Positions 1 through 7,793 of a DNA stretch of 39,078 bases are shown piece by piece. The notes below the pieces were generated by a model, which saw only the letters and a list, made by a program, of their open reading frames with translations, searched no databases and had not been told where the DNA came from. The position numbers and the translations under genes are program-made. Source of the stretch: Ignavibacteria bacterium (GTDB lineage Bacteria; Bacteroidota; Ignavibacteria; Ignavibacteriales; Melioribacteraceae); contig DAIEQP010000013.1 in the NCBI GenBank assembly GCA_027347805.1, positions 1 through 39,078 on the forward strand, written 5' to 3'. Positions within the stretch are counted from its first letter, which is position 1. The number at the start of each line of letters is the position of its first letter.

Positions 1-770
1 ATATAACAAAGAGAAAACAGGCTGAAGAGGATATTAAAGTTTCTCTCAAAAAAGAAAAAGATCTTAACGAACTCAAATCCAAATTTGTATCATTTGTTTC
101 GCACGAATTTAGAACACCGTTGACTGCAATTCTTTCTTCGGCAGAAATGCTCGAAATGTACGGAAGCCAGCTTGATGAAGAAAAAAAGCAGAACCATTAT
201 TCTAACATCAAGAAATCAATAGATAATTTGATTGTGCTGCTTAATGATGTAACAGAAATAAACCGGGCTGATTCCGGAAAAATAAAAGTAAATCCTGAAG
301 TTTTTGAACTGGTAGGTTTCTTAAAAGAATTAACAGAAGAACTTTTAGTCGGTTTTCCTGATCATCCAGAACTAAGCTGGGATATTCCATTTGATTCGCT
401 TGAAGTTGATCTTGATCTCAAGTTATTTAGGCAACTGGCCAGCAATCTAATTTCAAATGCTATAAAATACACTCCCAAAGGAAAGAATGTTTATATATCG
501 GTAACCCAATCTGATGAAAGGTTCGTAATTGTTGTGCGTGATGAAGGAATTGGAATTTCTGAAGAAGATCAGAAAAATATTTTTGAGCCATTTATTCGAG
601 GAAGGAATGTCGCGAAGATAAAAGGAACCGGGCTTGGACTAGCGATTCTAAAGCGCGCTGTAAATTTACTTCAGGGCTCGGTTGAACTTAAGAGCAAAGT
701 TGGCGAAGGAACAATTATTTCTGCAAGCCTTCCTAAAAAAATTGAAAGTATGTTTAGAACAAAAATGTAG
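1..770 (+). CDS. Sensor histidine kinase, 3' part (5' end outside window)
   Basis: The open frame enters from the left edge with its first whole codon at base 3. It begins with residues typical of a PAS/PAC end (ITKRKQAEEDI) and a short helical linker, followed by the HisKA H-box VSHEFRTPL, with the phospho-accepting His codon at 102-104. The HATPase_c domain follows: N-box LASNLISNAIKYTP, G1 box DEGIGI, F-box IFEPF and G2 box GTGLGL. All catalytic motifs are intact, so this should be an active autophosphorylating kinase whose sensor part lies upstream of the window. A start at 120 would cut off the H-box and is wrong. The next gene begins 11 bases after the stop and holds a receiver plus kinase, a likely phosphorelay partner. 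The signal sensed cannot be told. Confidence 0.93.
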   Translation, partial: ITKRKQAEEDIKVSLKKEKDLNELKSKFVSFVSHEFRTPLTAILSSAEMLEMYGSQLDEEKKQNHYSNIKKSIDNLIVLLNDVTEINRADSGKIKVNPEVFELVGFLKELTEELLVGFPDHPELSWDIPFDSLEVDLDLKLFRQLASNLISNAIKYTPKGKNVYISVTQSDERFVIVVRDEGIGISEEDQKNIFEPFIRGRNVAKIKGTGLGLAILKRAVNLLQGSVELKSKVGEGTIISASLPKKIESMFRTKM

Positions 771-781
771 AGTGGTTTTGA

Positions 782-1864
782 ATGAAAAAAATTCTGATTG
801 TTGAAGATAATGATACAGTAAGAAACAATTTGGTCGATATACTGCAGATAAACAAATATGAAACAATATCGGCAGAAAATGGACTGGAAGGATTTCAGCA
901 AGCTCTGGAAAAATTGCCTGATCTAATTTTATCCGATATTATGATGCCGGTTATGGATGGATATGAACTGTTGAAAAAAGTTAGGGAAAGTTCACCAATT
1001 AATTTTACTCCATTCATTTTTTTAAGTGCAAAATCTACTTATAAAGATGTAAGATATGGAATGAATCTTAGCGCGGACGATTATTTATCTAAACCCTTTT
1101 CTGTTGCCGAACTGGTAAATGCGATAGAATCTAATTTAGCTAAATCAAAAAAAATGGATGCCAAAATTGATCAGTTAAAAGATAGTATTGCCTTTTCAAT
1201 TCCCCACGAACTTCGAACACCATTAGCTGCTATTCTTGGTTTTACAGGATTACTTAAAGATATAATTCAAAGCTCTGCCGATATAAATGATATGATGCTT
1301 ATGGCTGATAATATTTACGATTCGGGAATTAGGTTGAATAATGTAATTAATAAATTTATCCTTTATTCCGAATCTTCGTATGTGTTGCTCGATTCATCAA
1401 TGATAAAAAAATATAATGATTCTGAAATAGAATCGGTTGAAGCTTATGTTAGACCCGCAGCAATTAAAACATGCAGCAGACTTGGAAGGAGTACAGACCT
1501 GAAAATTGATTTTATGGATTTTCAGGTAAAAATGGATTTTCGGCATCTTGTATATATTGTCGAGGAGTTAATTGAAAACGCATGTAAATACTCGCAGACT
1601 GAATCAGAAATCAAAATATTGTTACGAAGAGAAAATGATTTCTGGACTTTTTCTGTTACAGACCATGGGATTGGAATGGACGCTCATCAGATAAAATCAA
1701 TCGGAACATTGAATCAATTTGATAGAAAAATAAACGAAGTTGCAGGTAATGGGCTTGGGCTTTCAACTTTAAAGAAAATAATTGAAATATATTCGGGGGA
1801 ACTTATAATTACCAGCGAACCTCAATCATATACAACAGTTACATTAAGGTTCCCCATCAAGTAA
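782..1864 (+). CDS. Receiver domain fused N-terminally to a histidine kinase (hybrid)
   Basis: 360 aa. Residues 1-120 form a CheY-like receiver: acidic pair E8/D9, phosphorylatable D52 in LILSDIMMP, S82 and K104 in LSKPF. A HisKA domain follows with H142 in IPHELRTPL, then HATPase_c with N266 in EELIENACKYS, G1 DHGIGM (294-299) and G2 GNGLGL (322-327). Both the receiver and kinase appear competent. The receiver lies before the kinase, the opposite of classical hybrid kinases, and there is no membrane segment or separate sensor. The protein is therefore probably cytosolic, with kinase activity controlled by phosphorylation of its own receiver, possibly by the kinase just upstream. It sits directly before the che/fla cluster on the same strand, but 256 bases separate it from the next gene, so a motility role is only inferred. 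Confidence 0.92.
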   Translation: MKKILIVEDNDTVRNNLVDILQINKYETISAENGLEGFQQALEKLPDLILSDIMMPVMDGYELLKKVRESSPINFTPFIFLSAKSTYKDVRYGMNLSADDYLSKPFSVAELVNAIESNLAKSKKMDAKIDQLKDSIAFSIPHELRTPLAAILGFTGLLKDIIQSSADINDMMLMADNIYDSGIRLNNVINKFILYSESSYVLLDSSMIKKYNDSEIESVEAYVRPAAIKTCSRLGRSTDLKIDFMDFQVKMDFRHLVYIVEELIENACKYSQTESEIKILLRRENDFWTFSVTDHGIGMDAHQIKSIGTLNQFDRKINEVAGNGLGLSTLKKIIEIYSGELIITSEPQSYTTVTLRFPIK

Positions 1865-1912
1865 CACAAAAAATTTTTACAATTTATTTTCAATTCAATT
1901 CTCCTAATCGAC

Positions 1913-1939
1913 TAATCTTTTTGAGTAATTATCCGATAA
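1913..1939 (+). promoter_or_regulatory. Candidate sigma-28 (FliA) promoter
   Basis: TAAT at 1913-1916, then exactly 15 bases, then TCCGATAA at 1932-1939. The sigma-28 consensus is TAAA-N15-GCCGATAA, so there is one mismatch in each half and the spacing is ideal. Transcription would start near 1946, about 175 bases before the HEAT-repeat gene. The cognate sigma factor FliA is encoded at 31597. This is a sequence match only. Confidence 0.55.
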
Positions 1940-2077
1940 TATCTTTGGTTTTCTGTACCTGAAAACTTGTATTGCAAAAGTTTGGGGTGTTTTAATGAAC
2001 AATTTTTTACACCTGGCTAATATTGGGCAGTAATAAAGAAAAAAGTTGCGGAATTAACGCAAATGAATCATCCTGGT

Positions 2078-2092
2078 AGGCATAGTAGTTGA
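2078..2092 (+). promoter_or_regulatory. Candidate sigma-54 (-24/-12) promoter
   Basis: AGGCATAGTAGTTGA keeps the -24 GG and the TTG of the -12 box at the correct 10-base spacing, but has A instead of C at -12. It is nearly identical to the element before fliL (22072). The predicted start near 2104 would leave a leader of about 17 bases before the ATG at 2121. Confidence 0.5.
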
Positions 2093-2120
2093 AAATAAAA
2101 TAAAAAAGCAGGACAGAATT

Positions 2121-3533
2121 ATGTCAGATCAAAATCTTGATGAACAAAAAAATATTGATGTTTTAGAAGTGTTTAAAACAGGTTCTGCCGAAGACAAGTA
2201 TGAAATTATTAATTCTTTATATTCTCAGGAATTGACAGAAGAACATGCGTCTGCACTTTCTGGATTAATAGCTGATGAAGATAAAGGAATCAGAAATTCT
2301 GTAACAATGCTGATGCTTGCAACTCAGAATCCAAGTTTTCCAAAGTATGTTGTTGAATATGTAAAATCCAAAGATATTTCTGTAAGAAATCTAGCCGGGG
2401 AAATATTAATAAAATTTGGCTCAGCCTCTGTCGATGCCATCATTCAATTCGATCATGAAAATGATGATGATAATCTTAAATTCATTATTGATGTGTTGGG
2501 ATTAATAGGCGATCAGCGTGCCGCATTATTTATAATGGGAATTCTCAGCGGTTCTGAAAACGATAACGTTATTCTTGCATGTATTGAAGCTCTGGGTAAT
2601 TTGCGTTATGAGGGTTCCGTTGATGTCTTGCTTTTGTTCTATGATCGTAATGAATTATACAAGCCTACACTTGTAGAGGCATTAGGAAAAATAGGTTCTA
2701 GGGAAGCACTCCAATTTCTTGTTTCCAAGTTTCCAAATGAAGATGAGTTAACTCAATATTCAATTCTCGAAAGCCTTGGTAATCTTGGTGATATAGAAAC
2801 ATTTTTCTTTCTCCTTGAACAAGTGAATACGATTTCCGGCCCGCTCGTTCTTCCCTTGATTACTTCTATTTCAATTCTTAAGGACCGTTTTAATCTTGAT
2901 ATACCATTCGATAACCGCATGAAAAGTTTGTTGATGTATACAATAAAGGAAGGAACTTTAGAGCATAAAAAAGTAGCGTTCAATTTGATAGAATCATTTG
3001 ATGATAAAGATATTTTGTTTACATGCTTGAATTTGGTGGGCGAAGATTATGCACTTGACGAGACAATAAAATCAAGAATTTTTAGAAACACCGAATATAT
3101 TTACCGAGAAATTGCTCGCGTAATTAATAGCAACCCCAAAAACCTGCGTCAAATACTTAATTTGTTCTCTCAGACAATTGCCTACATAAATGAATTCCAG
3201 ATAGAAGTAAATGTTTCTATCCTTGAAATTAAAGGAATAACCCAGGCGCTTAGCGGATTAATAAACAATCCTGATGAGGAAGTAAGAAGATCATCCATGG
3301 AATTATTGTTTATTCTGGATCCCGATACAGCGTTTATGTTTGTTGATTCAATGACACAGGATGAAAATATGTGGAATAGGTTAAGATTGGTTGAAGTATT
3401 GGAGAAATTTGAAACAGAAAAAATAGAATCGGTATTGCAAAAATTAGTAAATGATGAAGATGAAATGGTAAAAGACCGCGCACTATTTGTTTATAATTCC
3501 AGAATTAATAACGTATCTGAAACCAAGAATTGA
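2121..3533 (+). CDS. HEAT-repeat protein at the head of the chemotaxis operon
   Basis: 470 aa, no signal peptide or membrane segment, acidic. The sequence is built of paired helices with recurring HEAT/PBS-lyase-type phrases such as VRNLAGEILIKFG, ILACIEALGNLRYEG, LVEALGKIGSREAL and ILESLGNLGD. The repeats are clearest over residues 40-240, and more helical units follow near 370-460 (EVRRSSMELLF, EMVKDRALFVY). HEAT repeats form curved scaffolds for protein-protein contacts, and no catalytic residues are visible. The stop overlaps the start of cheR by 4 bases, so the gene is co-transcribed with cheR, cheY, cheZ, cheA and cheB, and it lies right after two candidate flagellar promoters. A scaffold or regulatory role in chemosensory signalling is inferred. 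I know of no named flagellar or chemotaxis protein with this architecture. Confidence 0.85.
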   Translation: MSDQNLDEQKNIDVLEVFKTGSAEDKYEIINSLYSQELTEEHASALSGLIADEDKGIRNSVTMLMLATQNPSFPKYVVEYVKSKDISVRNLAGEILIKFGSASVDAIIQFDHENDDDNLKFIIDVLGLIGDQRAALFIMGILSGSENDNVILACIEALGNLRYEGSVDVLLLFYDRNELYKPTLVEALGKIGSREALQFLVSKFPNEDELTQYSILESLGNLGDIETFFFLLEQVNTISGPLVLPLITSISILKDRFNLDIPFDNRMKSLLMYTIKEGTLEHKKVAFNLIESFDDKDILFTCLNLVGEDYALDETIKSRIFRNTEYIYREIARVINSNPKNLRQILNLFSQTIAYINEFQIEVNVSILEIKGITQALSGLINNPDEEVRRSSMELLFILDPDTAFMFVDSMTQDENMWNRLRLVEVLEKFETEKIESVLQKLVNDEDEMVKDRALFVYNSRINNVSETKN

Positions 3534-4444
3534 ATGATATGAATTCATCTCTAAATTTAAATACTGCTGGCCTGGCATCGAACATTGTAGCTCCCGGTGT
3601 AAAACAAATGTTAATGTCCGGTCAACTCTTTGAGGGGATTAGAAAATATATTTATGATAATTGCGGTATTTATTTCCAGGACAATAAAAAATATTTTCTG
3701 GAAAGCCGGCTCCAACGAAGAATGAATTACCTGGGTCTTAAAACTTACGAAGAGTATTTTGACCTGTTAAGATTTGGAGCTAATGGGGCTAACGAAAAAA
3801 AATATTTCTATGAAGCTATAACTATTAACGAGACATTTTTCTTCCGTAACCAGCCGCAATTAGATGCACTTGCATCCCAAATACTGCCCGAAATAATTAG
3901 TGCTAAATTAGCCGCGGGTAAAAATAAAATTAGAATCTGGAGTGCGGCAAGTTCATCAGGTGAAGAAGCTTATTCTATTGCAATGACTTTCACTGATTTA
4001 ATAAAACCGCGCTTCCCATCTATGGAACTTGAGGTGGTAGGTACCGATATTAACAGCGCGGTAGTTGAAACGGCAAATAATGCTGTTTACAGAGATTATT
4101 CAATTAGAAATACACCACCTTACTACTTAAAAAAATATTTTAAACCCTCTACTAACGGTTCATTCGAAGTTAATCCCGATATTAAAAAGATGGCTTCGTT
4201 TAAAATTATGAATCTCTATGATGATGCATCGATGAGAGCAATGTTCAATTTTGATGTCGTATTCTGTGCTAATGTTCTCATCTATTTTGATCTGGCATCC
4301 AAAATAAAAGTTGTGTCGCATTTGTACAACTCGCTTAATAAAGGCGGGTACCTTTTTATTGGATATTCGGAAACATTGCACGGAATATCGAGGGCTTTTA
4401 AGTTAATGAGTTTTCCAAATACTGTTGGATACAAGAAGGAGTAA
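3530..4444 (+). CDS. cheR: Chemotaxis protein methyltransferase CheR
   Basis: 304 aa. CheR transfers methyl groups from S-adenosylmethionine to glutamates of chemoreceptors. The N-terminal helical domain (about 30-105) ends with NETFFFRN (100-107). The Rossmann domain carries the SAM motif IWSAASSSGEEAYSIAM (136-152), the acidic motif VVGTDIN (169-175) and CANVLIYFD (246-254), where most relatives have RNVLIYF. The C-terminal motif is GYLFIGYSETL. I see no tetratricopeptide repeats or pentapeptide-binding extension. The start overlaps the HEAT gene stop by 4 bases; another in-frame ATG at 3539 is also possible. Two CheY-like genes follow immediately. No receptors are in the window. Confidence 0.95.
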   Translation: MNDMNSSLNLNTAGLASNIVAPGVKQMLMSGQLFEGIRKYIYDNCGIYFQDNKKYFLESRLQRRMNYLGLKTYEEYFDLLRFGANGANEKKYFYEAITINETFFFRNQPQLDALASQILPEIISAKLAAGKNKIRIWSAASSSGEEAYSIAMTFTDLIKPRFPSMELEVVGTDINSAVVETANNAVYRDYSIRNTPPYYLKKYFKPSTNGSFEVNPDIKKMASFKIMNLYDDASMRAMFNFDVVFCANVLIYFDLASKIKVVSHLYNSLNKGGYLFIGYSETLHGISRAFKLMSFPNTVGYKKE

Positions 4445-4816
4445 ATGAATATGAAGAAGGTTATTCTAGTAGCCGATGATTCACCAACGATACGAAAATT
4501 TGTATCTGTAGCGCTCTCGGTTAGAGGATATGAAATTGTTTCATGCGCAGACGGCATGGAAGCAATTGAAATTCTGCCGACTCAAAAAGTTGATTTGGTA
4601 ATTACGGATCTTAATATGCCCAATGTAGACGGATTTGAATTAATCCTTTCAATAAGAAATAATGCTGAATATAAAGACATACCCATTATAGTACTCTCTT
4701 CGCTTGGTGCAACAGAAGATATTCAGCGCGGCTTGGAATGCGGAGCTAATTCATATTTAGTGAAACCATTCGACCCTAAACGTGTAGCTTACGAAGTTTC
4801 AAAATATTTAAACTAG
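4445..4816 (+). CDS. Single-domain response regulator (CheY-like, first copy)
   Basis: 123 aa, one receiver domain and no output domain. Acidic pocket D11/D12, phosphorylation site D55 in LVITDLNMP, S85, Y104 and K107 in YLVKPFD. The gene starts directly after the cheR stop; an ATG at 4451 is an alternative start. Its sequence differs clearly from the next receiver gene, so this is not a recent duplicate. It could be a second CheY, a phosphate sink, or a regulator of the neighbouring HEAT protein. The classical CheY is better assigned to the next gene, which adjoins cheZ. Confidence 0.92.
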   Translation: MNMKKVILVADDSPTIRKFVSVALSVRGYEIVSCADGMEAIEILPTQKVDLVITDLNMPNVDGFELILSIRNNAEYKDIPIIVLSSLGATEDIQRGLECGANSYLVKPFDPKRVAYEVSKYLN

Positions 4817-4824
4817 AGGTAAAC

Positions 4825-5208
4825 ATGGCACTTAAATTCTTGGTAGTAGATGATTCAGTAACAATGCGCAGAATTGTTCTCAACTCTTTAAAACAAATTG
4901 GTCATGAAGAATTTGTAGAAGCAGCTGATGGACGTGAAGCATTCACAAAACTTTCTGCCGATGACGGAATAAATTTTGTTATTACAGATTGGAATATGCC
5001 CGATGTAACGGGTTTGGATTTTGTAAAGCAAGTTAGAGCAAATCCAAAATATGCAAGCCTTCCAATATTAATGGTAACAACACGTGGAATGAAGGAAGAC
5101 ATTGTAGAAGCGCTTCAGGCAAAAGTGAATAATTATATTGTAAAACCTTTTACTCCGCAGGTACTAAGAGAAAAAATCGAACAAATAATTGCAACACCGG
5201 TTGCATAG
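4825..5208 (+). CDS. cheY: Chemotaxis response regulator CheY
   Basis: 127 aa single receiver with the full CheY signature: D9/D10, phosphorylation site D55 in FVITDWNMP, T85 in MVTTRG, Y104 and K107 in YIVKPF. The TDWNMP segment is the one found in enterobacterial CheY. Phospho-CheY binds FliM at the flagellar motor and alters rotation; the FliM at 22656 keeps the N-terminal CheY-binding motif. AGAGGT lies 5 bases before the ATG as ribosome binding site. The cheZ gene starts 9 bases downstream, which supports this copy as the motor-binding CheY. Confidence 0.95.
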   Translation: MALKFLVVDDSVTMRRIVLNSLKQIGHEEFVEAADGREAFTKLSADDGINFVITDWNMPDVTGLDFVKQVRANPKYASLPILMVTTRGMKEDIVEALQAKVNNYIVKPFTPQVLREKIEQIIATPVA

Positions 5209-5217
5209 GGAGCCAAC

Positions 5218-6003
5218 ATGGAAGATGTACAAAAAATGCCGCAAATACCAAATATGCAGCAACTCTTCGAAAGACTGGGCGATCTTAAATCTTTCTTTGT
5301 TTATGGACAGAAACTGATCCCAACTCTTCAGAAAATTGTTGACTTTATGCAGGCAACTATACCATTACTTGAAACTGTCAACAAATCTATTACTGAAAGC
5401 ACAGGCAAGTTACCTAAAGCTGCTGTTCAAATTAATAGTGTTACAAATGCAACCGAAGTTGCTGTTACAGAAATTCTTGATGTTGTTGATGGCGCCACCA
5501 ACGATTTAATGACAATCATGAAAAAACTTGAATCGTTGCGTTCACGTGTTCAAAAACAGGGTGAGTCAATCCAAAGGTTGGTAGCAAAATATCCCGATGA
5601 TCCGGATATTAAAGAACTTGTACAAAATGGTTTGAATCCCGAAGTATTGCAGCAGGATTACACAGAAGTGATGAATTTATCGGAAAAAATTCAGGGCGGC
5701 CTCATGAATATTACTATTTCATTGCAGGTCCAGGATATTACTTCGCAGCAGCTTGCTTCTGCAAATCATTTGATGACTTCAATACAGACAAAATTATCAT
5801 CTCTCTTATTTGATATTGATACAAAAGAAATCATGAAACATCACATTGATACACATATTGATATTAGTAAAGACCTGGCATTTAATCCCGAGGCGAGATA
5901 TGATAAGAATCATGAGAATCAGGCATTTGTAGATACAGTTGTTACAGATAATCAAATTCAACAATCACAAAAAGATATCGACGAGTTATTTTCAAAAAAA
6001 TGA
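5218..6003 (+). CDS. cheZ: CheY-phosphate phosphatase CheZ
   Basis: 261 aa, predicted almost wholly helical. It has the CheZ catalytic signature: D173 and Q177 within LQVQDITSQQL match the D-x-x-x-Q pair (D143/Q147) of enterobacterial CheZ. The C-terminus, KDIDELFSKK, resembles the short acidic peptide by which CheZ docks on CheY. A long four-helix-bundle region precedes the active site. CheZ speeds dephosphorylation of CheY. The gene is preceded by cheY and overlaps the cheA start by 4 bases. Length is somewhat over the 214 aa of E. coli CheZ because of extra linker before the C-terminal peptide. Confidence 0.85.
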   Translation: MEDVQKMPQIPNMQQLFERLGDLKSFFVYGQKLIPTLQKIVDFMQATIPLLETVNKSITESTGKLPKAAVQINSVTNATEVAVTEILDVVDGATNDLMTIMKKLESLRSRVQKQGESIQRLVAKYPDDPDIKELVQNGLNPEVLQQDYTEVMNLSEKIQGGLMNITISLQVQDITSQQLASANHLMTSIQTKLSSLLFDIDTKEIMKHHIDTHIDISKDLAFNPEARYDKNHENQAFVDTVVTDNQIQQSQKDIDELFSKK

Positions 6004-7793
6004 GCGACTCAAATAAAAACCCGACTTTGATTGATCCCGAGATGAAGGAAATTGTCGAGAGTTTCATTGTTGAAACCAAAGAAATTCTCGAAAAACTTGA
6101 CGTTGATCTCCTTGAACTTGAAAGAAAACCTGAAGACAAAGATCTGTTAAATCAAATCTTTCGTTCGTTTCATACCATTAAAGGCACCTCAGGTTTCTTA
6201 GGACTTGAAGTTCTGCCTGAAGTAACACATAAGTGTGAAGACATTCTTAACAAGCTTAGAAAAGGTGAAGCCATTCTAAGCAGTGAATTAATGGATGGGA
6301 TTCTGTTGGCGTTCGATACCATTAAGCAGCTTGTCAATCAGATTGAAACTGAGCAGAATGAAAGTGTTGAAACAGAAAAAGTATGTCTTGTTCTTGAAGG
6401 ATTGCTTAATGAAATAGAAAATGGTAGTGAAGCAAAGGAAGAGAAAAAGGAAATTGTTGTTCCGGAAGAAATCTTGGCAAAAATTGAGGCTGAAGAAAAG
6501 AAAACTGTTCAGACGGAACAAATTGTAAATGAAAAACACCAGCGCGATGAGAAAAAAATTGATGCGATGGAAAAAGCCGCATCAGCACAAGTTAAAGAAA
6601 ATACAATTCGTGTTGATGTTGACAGGCTTGATGCACTTCTAGATATTGTTTCCGAACTTGTACTTGGCAGAAACAGATTGACACAGGTTAATTCGCAGTT
6701 TGCAATTCAGGATGAAGGAAACAAATTCACAAAAGATTTTGGTGAAGTAACAAAGCAAATTGATCTGATGACAACTGAACTTCAACTTGTTTCAATGAAG
6801 TTGAGAATGATTAAGATTGCAAAAATATTTAATCGCTATCCGAGAATGGTGCGTGATCTTTCAAAAGATCTAAACAAAGAAATTGAACTTGTTATTCGCG
6901 GTGAAGAAACCGAAGTTGATAAAAATTTAATAGAAGAAATAAATGATCCACTTGTTCACTTGATCAGAAACTCAGTTGATCATGGTGTTGAACAGCCCGA
7001 AGTTAGAATTAAAGCTGGTAAAACTCCCAAAGGAACTGTAATACTTTCTGCAGAGCAGCTCGGTAATAATATTGTTATTACAATTGAAGATGATGGTAAA
7101 GGAATGGATCCGGAAGCGCTGAAAGAAAAGGCGGTTTCAAAAGGTTTAATAACTCGGGAAAAGGCAAAAGAGTTAACAAAACAGGAAGCAATTAATCTGA
7201 TTTTCCTGGCGGGATTTTCAACTGCAGAAAAAGTTTCTAATGTCTCTGGCAGAGGCGTAGGAATGGATGTGGTAAAAACAAATGTATCCCGTTTACGCGG
7301 AATAATAAATATTGATTCCGAAGTCGGCAAAGGAAGCAAAATTACAATCAAACTTCCGTTAACATTAGCAATTATTTCCGGTATGATTGTAAAAGCTTTT
7401 GGCGAAGCGATGGTAATTCCGCTTGGATCTGTAATTGAAGTTCTGCGCGTAAATAAAGATCAGATTTATTCTATAAAAGGAAAAGAAGTAATTAAAGTAA
7501 GAGATTCTGTTCTTCCGCTTGTATCAATGAATGAACTGCTCGTTGGCAGAATGAATGGTCATCGTGGTAATGGAAATACATGGCAATATGTTGTTGAAGT
7601 AGGCATCGCAGAAAAACGTTATGGAATAAAAGTAGATGAATTAATTGGCCAGCAGGAAGTTGTAATTAAATCTTTAGGCAGCTATCTCGGTAAAATAGAT
7701 GGTATTGCCGGTTCAACAATTATGGGAGACGGAACTGTTGTTATGATTCTCGATATTCATGAATTATTTAATAGACTGGAACAAACCGTTTGA
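6000..7793 (+). CDS. cheA: Chemotaxis histidine kinase CheA
   Basis: 597 aa. P1/HPt domain with phospho-accepting H58 in FRSFHTIKGTSGFLGL; a charged linker (about 135-200) in place of a recognisable P2 CheY-binding domain; dimerisation helices starting at IRVDVDRLDALLDIVSELV (203-221); HATPase with N-box HLIRNSVDHGVE (320-331), G1 DDGKGM (364-369) and GRGVGM (417-422); and a CheW-like P5 domain from about 455 to the end. CheA phosphorylates CheY and CheB in response to receptors. The start overlaps cheZ by 4 bases. The lack of a clear P2 makes it shorter than E. coli CheA (654 aa). No cheW is in the window, so the coupling protein must be elsewhere. Confidence 0.96.
   Translation: MSDSNKNPTLIDPEMKEIVESFIVETKEILEKLDVDLLELERKPEDKDLLNQIFRSFHTIKGTSGFLGLEVLPEVTHKCEDILNKLRKGEAILSSELMDGILLAFDTIKQLVNQIETEQNESVETEKVCLVLEGLLNEIENGSEAKEEKKEIVVPEEILAKIEAEEKKTVQTEQIVNEKHQRDEKKIDAMEKAASAQVKENTIRVDVDRLDALLDIVSELVLGRNRLTQVNSQFAIQDEGNKFTKDFGEVTKQIDLMTTELQLVSMKLRMIKIAKIFNRYPRMVRDLSKDLNKEIELVIRGEETEVDKNLIEEINDPLVHLIRNSVDHGVEQPEVRIKAGKTPKGTVILSAEQLGNNIVITIEDDGKGMDPEALKEKAVSKGLITREKAKELTKQEAINLIFLAGFSTAEKVSNVSGRGVGMDVVKTNVSRLRGIINIDSEVGKGSKITIKLPLTLAIISGMIVKAFGEAMVIPLGSVIEVLRVNKDQIYSIKGKEVIKVRDSVLPLVSMNELLVGRMNGHRGNGNTWQYVVEVGIAEKRYGIKVDELIGQQEVVIKSLGSYLGKIDGIAGSTIMGDGTVVMILDIHELFNRLEQTV

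Larger units (their letters stand above)
1865..2120 (+). other. Intergenic region with two candidate promoters ahead of the che operon
   Basis: This 256-base gap is the longest in the window and has no credible ORF. It holds a sigma-28-like element at 1913-1939 and a sigma-54-like element at 2078-2092 (listed separately). I found no convincing terminator hairpin after the upstream hybrid kinase. The A6T5 run just after its stop is only a weak candidate. Confidence 0.7.

Noticed and set aside
6980..7351. Minus-strand open frame across cheA
   Set aside because: It is a shadow of the strongly conserved CheA ATPase region and has no family likeness.
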